Below are positions 1 through 8,977 of a stretch of 64,000 bases of DNA, in pieces; within the stretch, counting starts at the first letter, position 1; the number at the start of each line of letters is the position of its first letter. Under the pieces are notes generated by a model. That model was not told the DNA's origin. It searched no databases and saw only the letters and a list, made by a program, of their open reading frames with translations. This DNA comes from Yersinia massiliensis (GTDB taxonomy: Bacteria > Pseudomonadota > Gammaproteobacteria > Enterobacterales > Enterobacteriaceae). The stretch is from assembly GCF_003048255.1 (NCBI RefSeq), contig NZ_CP028487.1:4898001-4962000 (forward strand). Direction: 5' to 3'. The position numbers were made by a program, and so were the translations under genes.

Positions 1-617
1 CCTTGCGTGGTATCGCAAATTGCAGAACCGACGGATGAAGTGGAGAAATTAATCACCGTCCCCGGCTGGTAAGTCCCTGTTTGGACGTAGAAACTCAGCA
101 CCGGTTGGCAATCGATATTTTTGCTCGGCTCAGCATTGATAAAGCTAGATAGGACCGTGCCACCACTGGCGCTTTGCACTGCTAACCCTGCATTCAACAC
201 TTCAGTGATCGGGTTGAACGCAGGCGTGATAATGCGATAAGCACCGGGTTGTACGCCTTCGGTATAGCTGGCAGGTGACAAACCAAGCGAAGGGTCCACT
301 GAAAGTAGTGTGGTGTTTGCGGTTTGTACCCCCGCCGTCGCAGAGGTTAAATCGATAGGTTGGCTAGAGGTGATGTAGCCAGAGTCTTGCCCGACCGACA
401 GATTCGGTAACTGAGTTTGAGCACCAGCATAGAATTGCATTAAGCATTCAAAGGTCAGCACAGAACCTGAGCTAGCGAACGGCTGCAACACTTCTTGGTA
501 GATACTGTTGGAGTAGACTTTAGCGCCACCGGTATAAATTGCCGGTTTTTGGAAGAAGAAGAAATCCTGCGCTGTTGGGCTGTTATTGATTACGTTGATT
601 GTATATAGAGTACTCAT
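1..617 (-). CDS. Unknown protein, 3' end beyond the window; predicted sigma-54-controlled gene
   Basis: I do not recognise this gene. It reads from an ATG at 617 through 205 complete codons to the window edge with no stop, so its C-terminus is missing. The start is supported by an AAGGAA ribosome site about eight bases upstream. The protein begins MSTLYTINVINNSPTAQDFF and has no signal peptide or membrane segment. It is rich in Ser, Thr, Gly, Gln and Asn, has very few charged residues, and has three Cys in the visible part (near residues 58, 169 and 200). The alternating polar and hydrophobic pattern suggests a beta-rich fold, which is inference. It lies downstream of a sigma-54 activator gene on the same strand and directly after a near-consensus sigma-54 promoter, so it is probably that activator's target. 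Confidence 0.8.
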   Translation of the reverse strand, partial: MSTLYTINVINNSPTAQDFFFFQKPAIYTGGAKVYSNSIYQEVLQPFASSGSVLTFECLMQFYAGAQTQLPNLSVGQDSGYITSSQPIDLTSATAGVQTANTTLLSVDPSLGLSPASYTEGVQPGAYRIITPAFNPITEVLNAGLAVQSASGGTVLSSFINAEPSKNIDCQPVLSFYVQTGTYQPGTVINFSTSSVGSAICDTTQ

Positions 618-690
618 ATTGTATTCCTTATGTATTTAGAGGGAGACATCATGAGGTAGCTCGTTTATTTCGCTACCCACAGTACAAATT

Positions 691-706
691 GCAACCGGCG
701 TGCCAA
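691..706 (-). promoter_or_regulatory. Sigma-54 (RpoN) -24/-12 promoter
   Basis: Read on the minus strand the site is TTGGCACGCCGGTTGC. It matches the RpoN consensus TGGCACG-N4-TTGC at every conserved position, with GG and GC ten bases apart. Transcription would start near 680, giving a leader of about 60 bases before the ATG at 617. The neighbouring gene encodes a sigma-54 activator, which strengthens the call. Confidence 0.85.
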
Positions 707-768
707 CCAATTAACACATTGATTTTCAATCATTAATTAATTAATCAAGTGTAGAAAAACCCATAAAG

Positions 769-784
769 TGGACGATTCTGTCCA
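769..784. promoter_or_regulatory. Candidate upstream activator site, 16-bp palindrome
   Basis: TGGAC-GATTCT-GTCCA is an inverted repeat with 5-bp arms. It is centred about 97 bp upstream of the predicted start of the sigma-54 promoter, within the usual range for enhancer sites of sigma-54 activators. It lies between the activator gene and its presumed target. Only one copy is visible. Binding by the adjacent regulator is inference from position and symmetry. Confidence 0.5.
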
Positions 785-832
785 AGGAAAAAAGAAGATT
801 GGCCGAAAACGACCACGAAGGCTGATGCCTAT

Positions 833-3091
833 TTAATTCGGTTGATCTAACTCGGCTAATAATTGAGTGGCTCGGCTGACAATGGGTGGGCCCCCTTGAG
901 AATCAATGCTTTTCAGGATGCTGGACAGCAAGGTAATGGCTTCCGGCTTTCGCTGTGTTTGCGCTAATAAGCTGGCCAACTCATGAGTTGCGGCGATTTG
1001 AGCGGGCACAATACCCAATGCCTGCGCGGTCGCGATGGCGCAACGGAACCCTTGTTCAGCGCCGGTGGCATCACTTAATGCCCATCTGGCGCGAGCTTGG
1101 ATAATCATCAGCTCACTGAGATAAGCACGCTCTTGGTGTTTGAACGCCAAATCTAACGCCTGAGATATCAAGATGTCGCACTGTTGTGGCTGACCGGAGA
1201 GGAGTAATAGTTCGCCACGTTTCCATGCGTGGAAGGAGTGAAAGAGCTTCCCGCCCTCGCTGAATAGATGGGTATCAAAACCGTCGATCATATATTGTTC
1301 TGCTTGCACATAATCATGCTGCATCAGCAGATAACACCCTTTTAATACCTTCCCCAGTCCCTGATAAAAAGCAAAGCCATATTGCTGTGTCTGTATTTCT
1401 AATGCGTGGGTTAAGGGTCCTAAACGACCCCTGTCTTCGAATAAACAGGCCAGCCATGCTGCCCCTCGTAGAGAGATAACACGATGAAAAACAATTAACG
1501 TCTCATCATGACCTCGTAATTCCAGTTTTTTGGCTATCTCTTTGGCTCGCTTAAACTTACCCCGTTGAAATGATGCCAACCCTTCTAACGTTAGTGCCAT
1601 GCCGAATAAATCCAAGCCTTGTTGGTCGGTATATTCAGCGGAAGAATTGAGTAATTTGCTACGAGCCAAGCAGGTCAAGACCTCCTGATTATCGCCAAGC
1701 CAAAACAGGGTACTGGCTAATGCGATATGCGCTTCACCCCATATCAATGCTGTTTTTTCTGTTTGCCCGTGTTGCAACAACTCCTGGGCCAGAGTACGCA
1801 CATGAGGTAATTCCAGCGCCATTAGCTGCGCTGACCAACGCCAAAAAAACAGCCCCGCCAGCTCGGATTCATCACCCGTTTTTTTTCCCAATGAAATGGC
1901 ATCGTTATGATATTTCAGCGCATCATGACTTAACCAACCATGCAATATTTGATAGCTGAGGCTCAGTTGACGATAGAGGTTGTAATGTAGCTGCCGAACT
2001 TCTTCATCTAGCGTAATTCCTGCCAACAGTTGTAAGCCTTTTTGTAAATCCGCGATGGCTTCATGATAGGCAGCACTTTGCATGAGGCGCATTCCGGTTT
2101 GCAAATGCTGTAGGGCGATGGGCCGCTTATCCATCCGGCCATGGATACGCCGTTCCACCGATTTACGACTGATACCCAATAATTGTGCCGCGGCTGTTTT
2201 ATTTCCCGTCGTGCGCTGTAATGCACGCTCAATCAGTAATTGTTCCACCACCTCCAGTTTATCGCCTCCCGGTAGTGCCAGCATGGCGTCAGCAAGCAGA
2301 TCCGATGATAGTTTCACCTCAAGCTGCGCAGTCGGCATAAACGTGTCGAGTACTTCGCGAGTGATTAAGTGGGTATCCGATAATGCCGCTAACCTGTCCA
2401 CTAGGTTACGTAGTTCTCGCACGTTTCCCGGCCAAGGATACTGTTGTAAGTGAGACATGGCGTGGGCATTGAAGACTAAACGGTGAGTTTGCAGTGAGGC
2501 GAAATATTCGATTAATGCAGGAATGTCCTCTTTGCGCTGGTTGAGGGCAGGAATATCCAGCGTGATGACCCCGAGGCGGTAATAGAGATCTTCCCTAAAC
2601 ACCCCGCTTTTGACTTGAGTCAGTAAGTTCCGGTGAGTCGCGGCAACCACTCGCCCTTTAAAATGGCGCACATCACTACTGCCGATGGGCCGAAAAGTGC
2701 GTGTTTCTAATGCGCGTAGCAGTTTAGGCTGTACCGATAATGGCATTTCACCAATTTCATCTAAGAAGAGGGTGCCACTTCCGACCATTTCCAAATGGCC
2801 TCGCCGATCACCCGCAGCACCCGTAAATGCGCCTCTCACATGGCCAAATAGTTCCGCTTCAACCAAGTGCTCAGGGATGGCCCCACAGTTAAGATCGATA
2901 AAAGGTGCTGACGGGTTTTTACTATGTTGATGGACTAATTGAGCAATCACTTCTTTTCCGCAACCGGTAGGGCCACAAATCAGCAAGCTTTGCTGCGAAG
3001 GTGCAACCTTCTCAACTAACCGTAAAAGTTGTCTAAAGGCTTCGGATGAACCAATAACATTAATTGATGAATGGCTATCATCTACCGGCAT
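833..3091 (-). CDS. Sigma-54-dependent transcriptional activator with a long C-terminal helical repeat region
   Basis: The AAA+ sigma-54 activation domain covers roughly the first 250 residues. It has Walker A GPTGCGKE, the sigma-54 contact loop GAFTGA, and Walker B GTLFLDE. A Fis-type helix-turn-helix follows at about residues 283-316 (KTAAAQLLGISRKSVERRIH). After it come about 430 residues of TPR-like alpha-helical repeats. There is no N-terminal receiver, GAF or PAS domain; the sensing part appears to be the C-terminal region, which is unusual for this family. An upstream in-frame start at 3136 exists, but AAGGAGGGAGAT sits directly before the ATG at 3091, giving 752 residues. The gene is followed on the same strand by an unknown gene with a sigma-54 promoter. 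Signal and target specificity are unknown. Confidence 0.88.
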   Translation of the reverse strand: MPVDDSHSSINVIGSSEAFRQLLRLVEKVAPSQQSLLICGPTGCGKEVIAQLVHQHSKNPSAPFIDLNCGAIPEHLVEAELFGHVRGAFTGAAGDRRGHLEMVGSGTLFLDEIGEMPLSVQPKLLRALETRTFRPIGSSDVRHFKGRVVAATHRNLLTQVKSGVFREDLYYRLGVITLDIPALNQRKEDIPALIEYFASLQTHRLVFNAHAMSHLQQYPWPGNVRELRNLVDRLAALSDTHLITREVLDTFMPTAQLEVKLSSDLLADAMLALPGGDKLEVVEQLLIERALQRTTGNKTAAAQLLGISRKSVERRIHGRMDKRPIALQHLQTGMRLMQSAAYHEAIADLQKGLQLLAGITLDEEVRQLHYNLYRQLSLSYQILHGWLSHDALKYHNDAISLGKKTGDESELAGLFFWRWSAQLMALELPHVRTLAQELLQHGQTEKTALIWGEAHIALASTLFWLGDNQEVLTCLARSKLLNSSAEYTDQQGLDLFGMALTLEGLASFQRGKFKRAKEIAKKLELRGHDETLIVFHRVISLRGAAWLACLFEDRGRLGPLTHALEIQTQQYGFAFYQGLGKVLKGCYLLMQHDYVQAEQYMIDGFDTHLFSEGGKLFHSFHAWKRGELLLLSGQPQQCDILISQALDLAFKHQERAYLSELMIIQARARWALSDATGAEQGFRCAIATAQALGIVPAQIAATHELASLLAQTQRKPEAITLLSSILKSIDSQGGPPIVSRATQLLAELDQPN

Positions 3092-3406
3092 ATCTCCCTC
3101 CTTGACACCAAGGATGGGGAAATAAAATCGAACCATCTGGAGGTGATTTCTGTGATGACAATATGGGGAAAATTAACAACTAAATTAATTTTTATTAATT
3201 TATATCAACAAGTTTAGTGACATTGTTTTTTGGACACCTGCCTAATATGAGACTGATCACCTCACCTTTAAAATGGAAGAAAAGATTATCACGAATATAT
3301 AACTGTAAGTTATCTATTGGATATTGCACATGTCCTTCTAAGAAATTCCGTAAATAGTGCGGACGGTCACAGGAAAAAGAAATCGTGAAGGAAATGACGG
3401 GGAGGG
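3092..3406. other. Intergenic region upstream of the sigma-54 activator gene
   Basis: This stretch holds the activator's ribosome site and must contain its promoter. It is AT-rich around 3170-3215. I see no second copy of the 769-784 palindrome, no clear sigma-54 promoter and no small gene. Confidence 0.5.
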
Positions 3407-3446
3407 AATAAAAGCGGCCCGTTCATCGGTTACCGGTTGAACGGGC
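3407..3446 (-). terminator. Rho-independent terminator after fabY
   Basis: On the minus strand GCCCGTTCA pairs with TGAACGGGC across a 12-base loop and is followed by TTTTATT. It lies about 45 bases beyond the fabY stop and separates the housekeeping operon from the sigma-54 module. Confidence 0.8.
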
Positions 3447-3490
3447 AGTGCTTGGGCGAGCAGTATAAAAAAATAGTACACATGCCGATT

Positions 3491-4414
3491 TTAGCGGACG
3501 GCATCATCCCCAGCAGCAACGGGGAGAACCATGTAAGTTCCCGAAAAGACGGAACCCGCATCTTCATCGCCGAATAATTTTACGTCTAATTGCACTCTGG
3601 CGCGCCGGCCACGGGCTAACCGGTCCAGGTCGCCACTTAGCGAGCTCAGTTCAGCCACTGCTCGCGGCCTACCTGTTACCGGTGCACTGTAGCGGATGTG
3701 TGCATCAACGAGAATAATGGTGCCGCCTAAATGGCGTTCGCGCAGTAATAGCCAAATCAACCCCCAGCCGGTCAGGGTTGCCAGCGAGAAAAGGCTGCCT
3801 GCAAATAGGGTATGGTGCGGATTTTGATTGCCCGCCTCTGGCATAGTGGTCACAAAACGTTGGCCAGTATATTGGCTGATACGTACGCCCATTTTTTCAC
3901 TGAGTGGAATATGGTCATACCATGCTTGTTGCAACTGACCGCACCAATCGGGGCGATGCAAAATGTCATCCATGGTCGCCACTGGCTTAATCATTAAAAA
4001 GTGGCGCACGGGCGTCGTTTGCGGAGCGGTTATCTCCCCTTGGCTGACAAACCCTAACTTGGCAAAGAAATCGACTGCATCTTCACGGGCGCTACAAACA
4101 ACCCGCTTCACGCCTTCCTGACGCGCCACCGACTCTAAGGTCATCGCAACCAGAGTCCCTAGCCCTTTATCACGGACATTGGGGTCAACGGCCAGAAAAC
4201 GAATAGCGGCTTCATTATCAGCATTAATATACAACCGGCCAATGGCAACGGGTTTACCCTGCTCATCCACCACCATTTGGTGATGGGCCATCGCGTCATA
4301 AGCATCTTTTTCTGAACCCACGGGTTGGTGCAATGGCTTGCGTAACATCTCCCAACGGAATTGATAATAGTCTTTGAGTTCTTGTTCTGTTATGGGCACA
4401 CGCAAGTGGTACAT
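3491..4414 (-). CDS. fabY: FabY (YiiD), acetyltransferase-thioesterase-like fatty acid synthesis protein
   Basis: The protein has an N-terminal GNAT acetyltransferase domain (about residues 1-150), with the acyl-CoA region around [21 protein letters not shown]-terminal hotdog thioesterase-like domain follows (about 160-300), containing [20 protein letters not shown]. The sequence is nearly collinear with E. coli YiiD, linked genetically to initiation of fatty acid synthesis. I chose the ATG at 4414 because AGAGAGA lies at good spacing; a GTG two codons earlier is too close to it. The protein is 307 residues, slightly shorter than E. coli YiiD, which has a longer N-terminus. It is the last gene of a cluster with dtd, yihY and yihX, in the same order as in E. 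coli. Confidence 0.9.
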   Translation of the reverse strand: MYHLRVPITEQELKDYYQFRWEMLRKPLHQPVGSEKDAYDAMAHHQMVVDEQGKPVAIGRLYINADNEAAIRFLAVDPNVRDKGLGTLVAMTLESVARQEGVKRVVCSAREDAVDFFAKLGFVSQGEITAPQTTPVRHFLMIKPVATMDDILHRPDWCGQLQQAWYDHIPLSEKMGVRISQYTGQRFVTTMPEAGNQNPHHTLFAGSLFSLATLTGWGLIWLLLRERHLGGTIILVDAHIRYSAPVTGRPRAVAELSSLSGDLDRLARGRRARVQLDVKLFGDEDAGSVFSGTYMVLPVAAGDDAVR

Positions 4415-4498
4415 AGGCACATTCTCTCTTTAATATTATCAATAAAATCTATGGCTTAACCCTCAATCCATGTCATAAGCCCAAGTCATATCCAACCG

Positions 4499-4936
4499 CT
4501 AAACTTGTAACCAAAACGTCACTGGGCCATCGTTGACCAAGCTGACTTTCATATCCGCTGCAAATAATCCCGTTTCAGTTTTTACACCACGCTCACGGCA
4601 CTGAGCAACAAAATACTGATAAAGACGATCCGCTTCTGCGGGTATTGCTCCTCGGGAGAAGCTCGGCCTCATGCCTTTTTGGGTATCGGCAACCAAGGTA
4701 AATTGTGAAACCACCAGCACACTGCCCCCTGCTTGCTGGACGTTGAGATTCATTTTGTCGTTTTCATCACCAAAGATACGATATCCCAACACCCGCTCAC
4801 ATAAACGTTGTGCTTTTTGCTCGGTATCTCCCTGTTCCACACCGAGTAATATCAATAATCCTGGGCCAATCTCACCCACAATATTCCCATCTACCACCAC
4901 ATTGGCGCTGAGCGCCCGTTGAATCAACGCAATCAT
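4499..4936 (-). CDS. dtd: D-aminoacyl-tRNA deacylase
   Basis: This enzyme hydrolyses D-aminoacyl-tRNA, for example D-Tyr-tRNA, and so keeps D-amino acids out of proteins. Its 145 residues match the family length. The conserved active-site motif SQFTLVADT (about residues 77-85) and the C-terminal NDGPVTFWL with its Gly-Pro motif are both present. The start lies six bases after the yihY stop, so the two are probably translated from one message. Confidence 0.97.
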   Translation of the reverse strand: MIALIQRALSANVVVDGNIVGEIGPGLLILLGVEQGDTEQKAQRLCERVLGYRIFGDENDKMNLNVQQAGGSVLVVSQFTLVADTQKGMRPSFSRGAIPAEADRLYQYFVAQCRERGVKTETGLFAADMKVSLVNDGPVTFWLQV

Positions 4937-4942
4937 AAGGCC

Positions 4943-5827
4943 CTACATCTCCTGACTCTGGTTCTCTTCTATGTTCGTTTTATGGCGCAGTGCTCGATAC
5001 TCACTCAAGGTGACCGTAATTTCCGCCCCCAGTAACACGATGCACCAACTCCAGTAAACCCAGAGGAATAATATGGGGATAACGGCTAACACCCCGTAAA
5101 TCAACTGATAGGAAGGGAACAGGGTGATATACATCGTGAATCCTTTCTTACCTAGCTCGAAGAACAAGGCGGCAACCAATGCGCCAATCAGCGCGTCGCG
5201 AGCAGGCACCCTTACGGTGGGGACCACACTGTACAATAACCAGAAAGAAACCCAGGAAATTAATAGTGGGAACAACCGTAATATCTCATCAATCATGCTG
5301 TCGACTTGTGCATTCGCTAGCCATTGTAGCGATAACAAATACGAACTGATCACCATGCTGGCACCGACCAGAATTGGCCCCAGCGTCAGAACCATCCAGT
5401 AGACCGCAAATGAAAACACCAGTGAACGCTGAGTCTTACTGCGCCAAATCTGGTTTAACACACTGTCCACCGAGTAGATCAGCAGTAATGCAGTCACAAT
5501 TAGCCCGCAAGTGCCGACGACCGTCATCCGGTTTGAGTTCGCGACAAACTGCTCGAGATAGTTTTGGATAATATCGCCTGTGGCGGGCATAAAATTGGCG
5601 AAGATAAAGGCTTTCAATTTTATGCTGATATCAGCAAACATCGGGAAAGCGGCGAATAATGCAAAAACAACTGTAATAAGCGGCACTAGCGATAGCAGCG
5701 ATACATAAGCTAAATGGCCAGCAAGCATCGTTAACCCATCTTTATCTATTCGGGTGTAAAGCATTCGCCCAAATGTGATGCAGGGCTTTAAAGGGGTGGT
5801 TAAGCGATAACGCAGAGAATTTGCCAT
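4943..5827 (-). CDS. yihY: YihY/BrkB family inner membrane protein
   Basis: This is a 294-residue inner membrane protein with about six hydrophobic segments (for example near residues 35-60, 100-120, 140-165, 180-205, 215-235 and 245-270). It matches E. coli YihY along its length, including the N-terminal stretch [23 protein letters not shown]. The family was once annotated as ribonuclease BN, but that activity belongs to another protein, and its actual function is unsettled. It sits between yihX and dtd as in E. coli. Confidence 0.93.
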   Translation of the reverse strand: MANSLRYRLTTPLKPCITFGRMLYTRIDKDGLTMLAGHLAYVSLLSLVPLITVVFALFAAFPMFADISIKLKAFIFANFMPATGDIIQNYLEQFVANSNRMTVVGTCGLIVTALLLIYSVDSVLNQIWRSKTQRSLVFSFAVYWMVLTLGPILVGASMVISSYLLSLQWLANAQVDSMIDEILRLFPLLISWVSFWLLYSVVPTVRVPARDALIGALVAALFFELGKKGFTMYITLFPSYQLIYGVLAVIPILFLWVYWSWCIVLLGAEITVTLSEYRALRHKTNIEENQSQEM

Positions 5828-5915
5828 GTTCGTCTCTCAGTCAACACGATCTGGCCCAATGTTGGGTTAGCGTGATCACTAAGGCTAACCCATTCATGGT
5901 TGGATGAAGAACTTA

Positions 5916-6503
5916 TCAGGAAAAATAATCAGGAATGACCTTTCGGTCAGTGACATGGATAGCGGTAATCCCTTCGATTCTCGCTGCCACGATATTCGCT
6001 TCAACATCATCAAAGAACACGGCTTGTTCCGCTGGGATATTTTCCGCTTCTAATACGTGGTGATAAATCCTGGCTTCCGGTTTACGCATGCCCAGATCTT
6101 GAGACAAATACATATGGTCAGCAGCAGCGGCAACTTCAGGGTAGTGTTGTGGCCAGTGGTTGCAATGCAGCCGGTTAGTGTTGGATAGCACCACGACCCG
6201 ATGCCCGTCCTCGCGCAGCTTATGCATTAGCTTGATCACTTCAGGGCGTAACGAGACAAAAACCGCCTGCCATCCCTCAGCAAACTGTTCAAAACTGAGG
6301 GCCACGCCCATTTCGTCACTGAGTTGACGGGCAAAATCTTCATCACTGATTTCCCCTCGCTCATGTTGCTGGAACACCTCACCCATGGTAAAGCGCTCAC
6401 TCAATGTCGCCAGTGGCACACCGCTTAATTTACTCCAGACACCCAACACGCGTTTAAAGTCGATATCAACAATCACATTCCCTAGATCAAAGATATACAG
6501 CAT
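5916..6503 (-). CDS. yihX: YihX, HAD-superfamily glucose-1-phosphate phosphatase
   Basis: E. coli YihX dephosphorylates alpha-D-glucose-1-phosphate. This 195-residue protein has HAD motif I as FDLGNVIVDID (near residues 4-14), motif II VVLSNTNR, the motif III lysine in RKPEARIY and motif IV FFDDVEAN. All catalytic residues are present and the length is near that of E. coli YihX. It is the first gene of the yihX-yihY-dtd-fabY run. The ERIC array lies directly upstream, so this gene's promoter must lie between or within those repeats. Confidence 0.93.
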   Translation of the reverse strand: MLYIFDLGNVIVDIDFKRVLGVWSKLSGVPLATLSERFTMGEVFQQHERGEISDEDFARQLSDEMGVALSFEQFAEGWQAVFVSLRPEVIKLMHKLREDGHRVVVLSNTNRLHCNHWPQHYPEVAAAADHMYLSQDLGMRKPEARIYHHVLEAENIPAEQAVFFDDVEANIVAARIEGITAIHVTDRKVIPDYFS

Positions 6504-6605
6504 GGCGCTCTCCCAATTAGATGGTGAGTTTCACTGTATCGGGAAAAGGTTAGGCTGAACAGGGAGAGGAAGAAAAAGGAGGGTTCAATCAGAAAAAATA
6601 AAATA

Positions 6606-6694
6606 TTGAAGTCAGCAAAAGAGTGAGTCCTGATGAGCTTACATCAGTAAGTGATTCAGGTGAGCGAGTGAAGCTAACATAGCGGCGACTTCAA
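6606..6694. repeat. ERIC element, copy 1 of a tandem array (shortened)
   Basis: Terminal inverted repeats TTGAAGTC and GACTTCAA enclose the ERIC core, with GAGCTTACATCAGTAAGTGA followed by GGTGAGCG. The core corresponds to the sequences targeted by the classic ERIC primers. This copy is about 10 bp shorter at its left arm than the next two. Confidence 0.85.
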
Positions 6695-6720
6695 CCTGAC
6701 AGAGGATATCCTCAAAGGCA

Positions 6721-6819
6721 TTGGAGTTGCAGCAAGGCAACAAAAGAGTGAATCCCGATGAGCTTACATCAGTAAGTGATTCAGGTGAGCGAGTGAAGCT
6801 AACACAGCGGCGGTTTCAA
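6721..6819. repeat. ERIC element, copy 2
   Basis: This 99-bp copy runs from TTGGAGTTGC to GGTTTCAA and has the core GTGAATCCCGATGAGCTTAC. A 26-bp linker containing the palindrome GAGGATATCCTC precedes it. The same linker, base for base, follows it. Confidence 0.88.
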
Positions 6820-6845
6820 CCTGACAGAGGATATCCTCAAAGGCA

Positions 6846-6944
6846 TTGGAGTTGCAGCAAGGCAGCAAGAGAGTGAGTCCCGATGAGCTTACATCAGTAA
6901 GTGATTCAGGTGAACAAGTGAAGCTAACACAGCTGCAGCTTCAA
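6846..6944. repeat. ERIC element, copy 3
   Basis: This copy runs from TTGGAGTTGCAG to CTGCAGCTTCAA, with clear terminal complementarity. It starts exactly 125 bp after copy 2. It ends about 20 bp before the typA terminator hairpin. Confidence 0.88.
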
Positions 6945-6965
6945 GGACGAAGAGGATAAGAACTC

Positions 6966-6984
6966 AGGGCGCTTTCGGCGCCCT
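6966..6984 (-). terminator. Hairpin after typA, probable terminator
   Basis: AGGGCGC and GCGCCCT form a 7-bp perfect stem with a five-base loop just beyond the typA stop. The following minus-strand bases are only moderately T-rich, so termination strength is uncertain. Confidence 0.65.
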
Positions 6985-6999
6985 AAGAACAAAGAAGAA

Positions 7000-8823
7000 T
7001 TAACCTTCTTTAGGACCGCGACCTGCACGCTTACGATCGTTTTCCGTCAGATGACGCTTACGGATACGGATTGATTGCGGGGTCACTTCAACCAATTCAT
7101 CGTCATCGATGAATTCTAGAGCCTGTTCCAGCGTTTTCTTCAGGAAAGGAACCAGAGTGGTTGCTTCGTCAGTACCGGATGCACGCATGTTGGTCAATTG
7201 CTTACCGGTCAGACAGTTTACAGTCAGGTCATTAGAACGTGAGTGAATACCGATAATCTGGCCTTCATACACTTCTGTACCGTGACCGATAAACAGTTTG
7301 CCGCGGTCTTGCAGTTTGAACAAGGCGAATGCAACTGCTTTACCTTGGCCGTTAGAGATCAGTACGCCGTTTTGACGTTGGCCGATTTCGCCCGGACGCA
7401 CATCGTCGTAGTGACTGAATGTGGAGTACAGCAGACCAGTACCTGAAGTCATGGTCATGAATTCAGTACGGAAGCCAATCAGGCCACGGCTTGGGATCAT
7501 ATAGTCTAAACGAATACGACCTTTGCCATCTGGAACCATGTCCTTCACATCACCTTTACGCTCACCCATGGCTTGCATGACTGAACCTTGGTGCTGTTCT
7601 TCGATGTCCAACGTTACGCTTTCAAATGGTTCTTGATGGCGACCGTCGATAACACGGTTGATAACTTTAGGACGAGATACAGCCAGCTCGAAACCTTCGC
7701 GGCGCATGTTTTCGATCAGAACCGACAGGTGAAGTTCACCACGGCCAGATACGCGGAATGCGTCAGCGTCTTCAGTTTCTTCAACACGCAGTGCAACGTT
7801 ATGGATCAACTCTTTATTCAGGCGGTCAAGGATCTGACGTGAAGTCACGTACTTACCTTCTTTACCACAGAACGGAGAGGTGTTAACGCAGAAGTACATG
7901 GTCACAGTTGGCTCATCTACAGACAGTGCTGGCAATGCTTCAACAGCATTCACGTCACAGATAGTGTCAGAGATGTTCAACTCGCCCAGACCGGTGATAG
8001 CAATGATGTCGCCCGCTTCAGCCAGTGTGGTTTCGATACGTTCCAGACCCATATGGCCCAGTACTTTACCGACTTTACCGTTGCGAGTTTTACCTTCGCT
8101 ATCGATAACAGTCACTTGCTGGTTAGGTTTAACGACACCACGTTTGATACGGCCGATACCGATAACACCTACGTAGTTGTTGTAGTCCAACTGGGAGATT
8201 TGCATCTGCAATGGACCGGTGCTGTCTACGTCTGGCGCAGGCACATGGTCAACGATTGCTTGATACAGCGGGGTCATGTCTGCCGCCATATCATTGTGGT
8301 CTTCACCGGCGATACCCATCAATGCAGATGCATAGATGATAGGGAAGTCCAGTTGTTCGTCGGTAGCATCCAAGTTCACGAACAGGTCAAACACCTGATC
8401 CACAACCCAATCAGGACGCGCGCCCGGACGGTCAACTTTGTTAATTACCACGATAGGTTTCAGACCATGAGCAAATGCTTTTTTGGTCACGAAACGGGTC
8501 TGCGGCATCGGGCCATCCATTGCGTCGACGACCAGCAGCACAGAGTCAACCATAGACATTACACGCTCAACCTCACCACCGAAATCGGCGTGTCCTGGGG
8601 TATCCACGATGTTGATGCGGTAGTCTTTCCAGTTAATGGCGGTATTTTTCGCGAGGATGGTTATCCCACGCTCTTTCTCCAAATCGTTGGAGTCCATTAC
8701 ACGTTCAGTTGCTTCAGTACGTTCACCGAAAGTACCAGATTGTTGTAGCAACTTATCGACCAGGGTAGTTTTCCCATGGTCAACGTGCGCAATAATGGCG
8801 ATGTTACGCAGATTCTCGATCAC
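7000..8823 (-). CDS. typA: Ribosome-associated translational GTPase TypA/BipA
   Basis: TypA/BipA is an EF-G-like GTPase that binds ribosomes and supports ribosome assembly and stress or cold adaptation. The 607 residues are the standard length. GTPase motifs are intact: G1 AHVDHGKTT (residues 13-21), G2 region RGITI, G3 DTPGHADF and G4 NKVDRPGA. The beta-barrel, EF-G-like and TypA-specific C-terminal domains follow. It is divergent from glnA as in E. coli, with a 446-bp control region between them. Confidence 0.98.
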   Translation of the reverse strand: MIENLRNIAIIAHVDHGKTTLVDKLLQQSGTFGERTEATERVMDSNDLEKERGITILAKNTAINWKDYRINIVDTPGHADFGGEVERVMSMVDSVLLVVDAMDGPMPQTRFVTKKAFAHGLKPIVVINKVDRPGARPDWVVDQVFDLFVNLDATDEQLDFPIIYASALMGIAGEDHNDMAADMTPLYQAIVDHVPAPDVDSTGPLQMQISQLDYNNYVGVIGIGRIKRGVVKPNQQVTVIDSEGKTRNGKVGKVLGHMGLERIETTLAEAGDIIAITGLGELNISDTICDVNAVEALPALSVDEPTVTMYFCVNTSPFCGKEGKYVTSRQILDRLNKELIHNVALRVEETEDADAFRVSGRGELHLSVLIENMRREGFELAVSRPKVINRVIDGRHQEPFESVTLDIEEQHQGSVMQAMGERKGDVKDMVPDGKGRIRLDYMIPSRGLIGFRTEFMTMTSGTGLLYSTFSHYDDVRPGEIGQRQNGVLISNGQGKAVAFALFKLQDRGKLFIGHGTEVYEGQIIGIHSRSNDLTVNCLTGKQLTNMRASGTDEATTLVPFLKKTLEQALEFIDDDELVEVTPQSIRIRKRHLTENDRKRAGRGPKEG

Positions 8824-8891
8824 AGCTTTTTTGCCTCAGGCATTTAGAAATAGCGCGCTATTGTACACGTAATAAGCGAGGGACTAAACAA

Positions 8892-8940
8892 GATCACAAA
8901 CTTCTCTTATAAACAACCTAACGGCGGTTAGTTTGTGATC
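8892..8940. repeat. 10-bp inverted repeat in the typA-glnA control region
   Basis: GATCACAAAC (8892-8901) and GTTTGTGATC (8931-8940) are perfect complements 29 bases apart. The right arm overlaps the candidate CRP site. No T-run follows on either strand, so it is more likely a protein-binding arrangement than a terminator. Confidence 0.6.
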
Positions 8941-8949
8941 CCTTTCACG
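8934..8949 (+). promoter_or_regulatory. Candidate CRP-cAMP site upstream of glnA
   Basis: TGTGA-TCCCTT-TCACG matches the CRP consensus TGTGA-N6-TCACA at nine of ten core positions. In E. coli the upstream glnA promoter glnAp1 is CRP-dependent, and this site lies in the equivalent place. Confidence 0.65.
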
Positions 8950-8977
8950 GTGCAAAAATAGCCTCCCGGCCCATTCT

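Noticed and set aside
6600..6960. CRISPR array
   Set aside because: The repeats are long (about 99 bp) palindromic ERIC elements with a constant 26-bp linker, so there are no variable spacers.
8053..8748. Long open frame of 231 codons antisense to typA
   Set aside because: It lies wholly within the strongly conserved typA gene on the other strand, has no recognisable product and has a His/Val/Arg-rich composition typical of a shadow frame.
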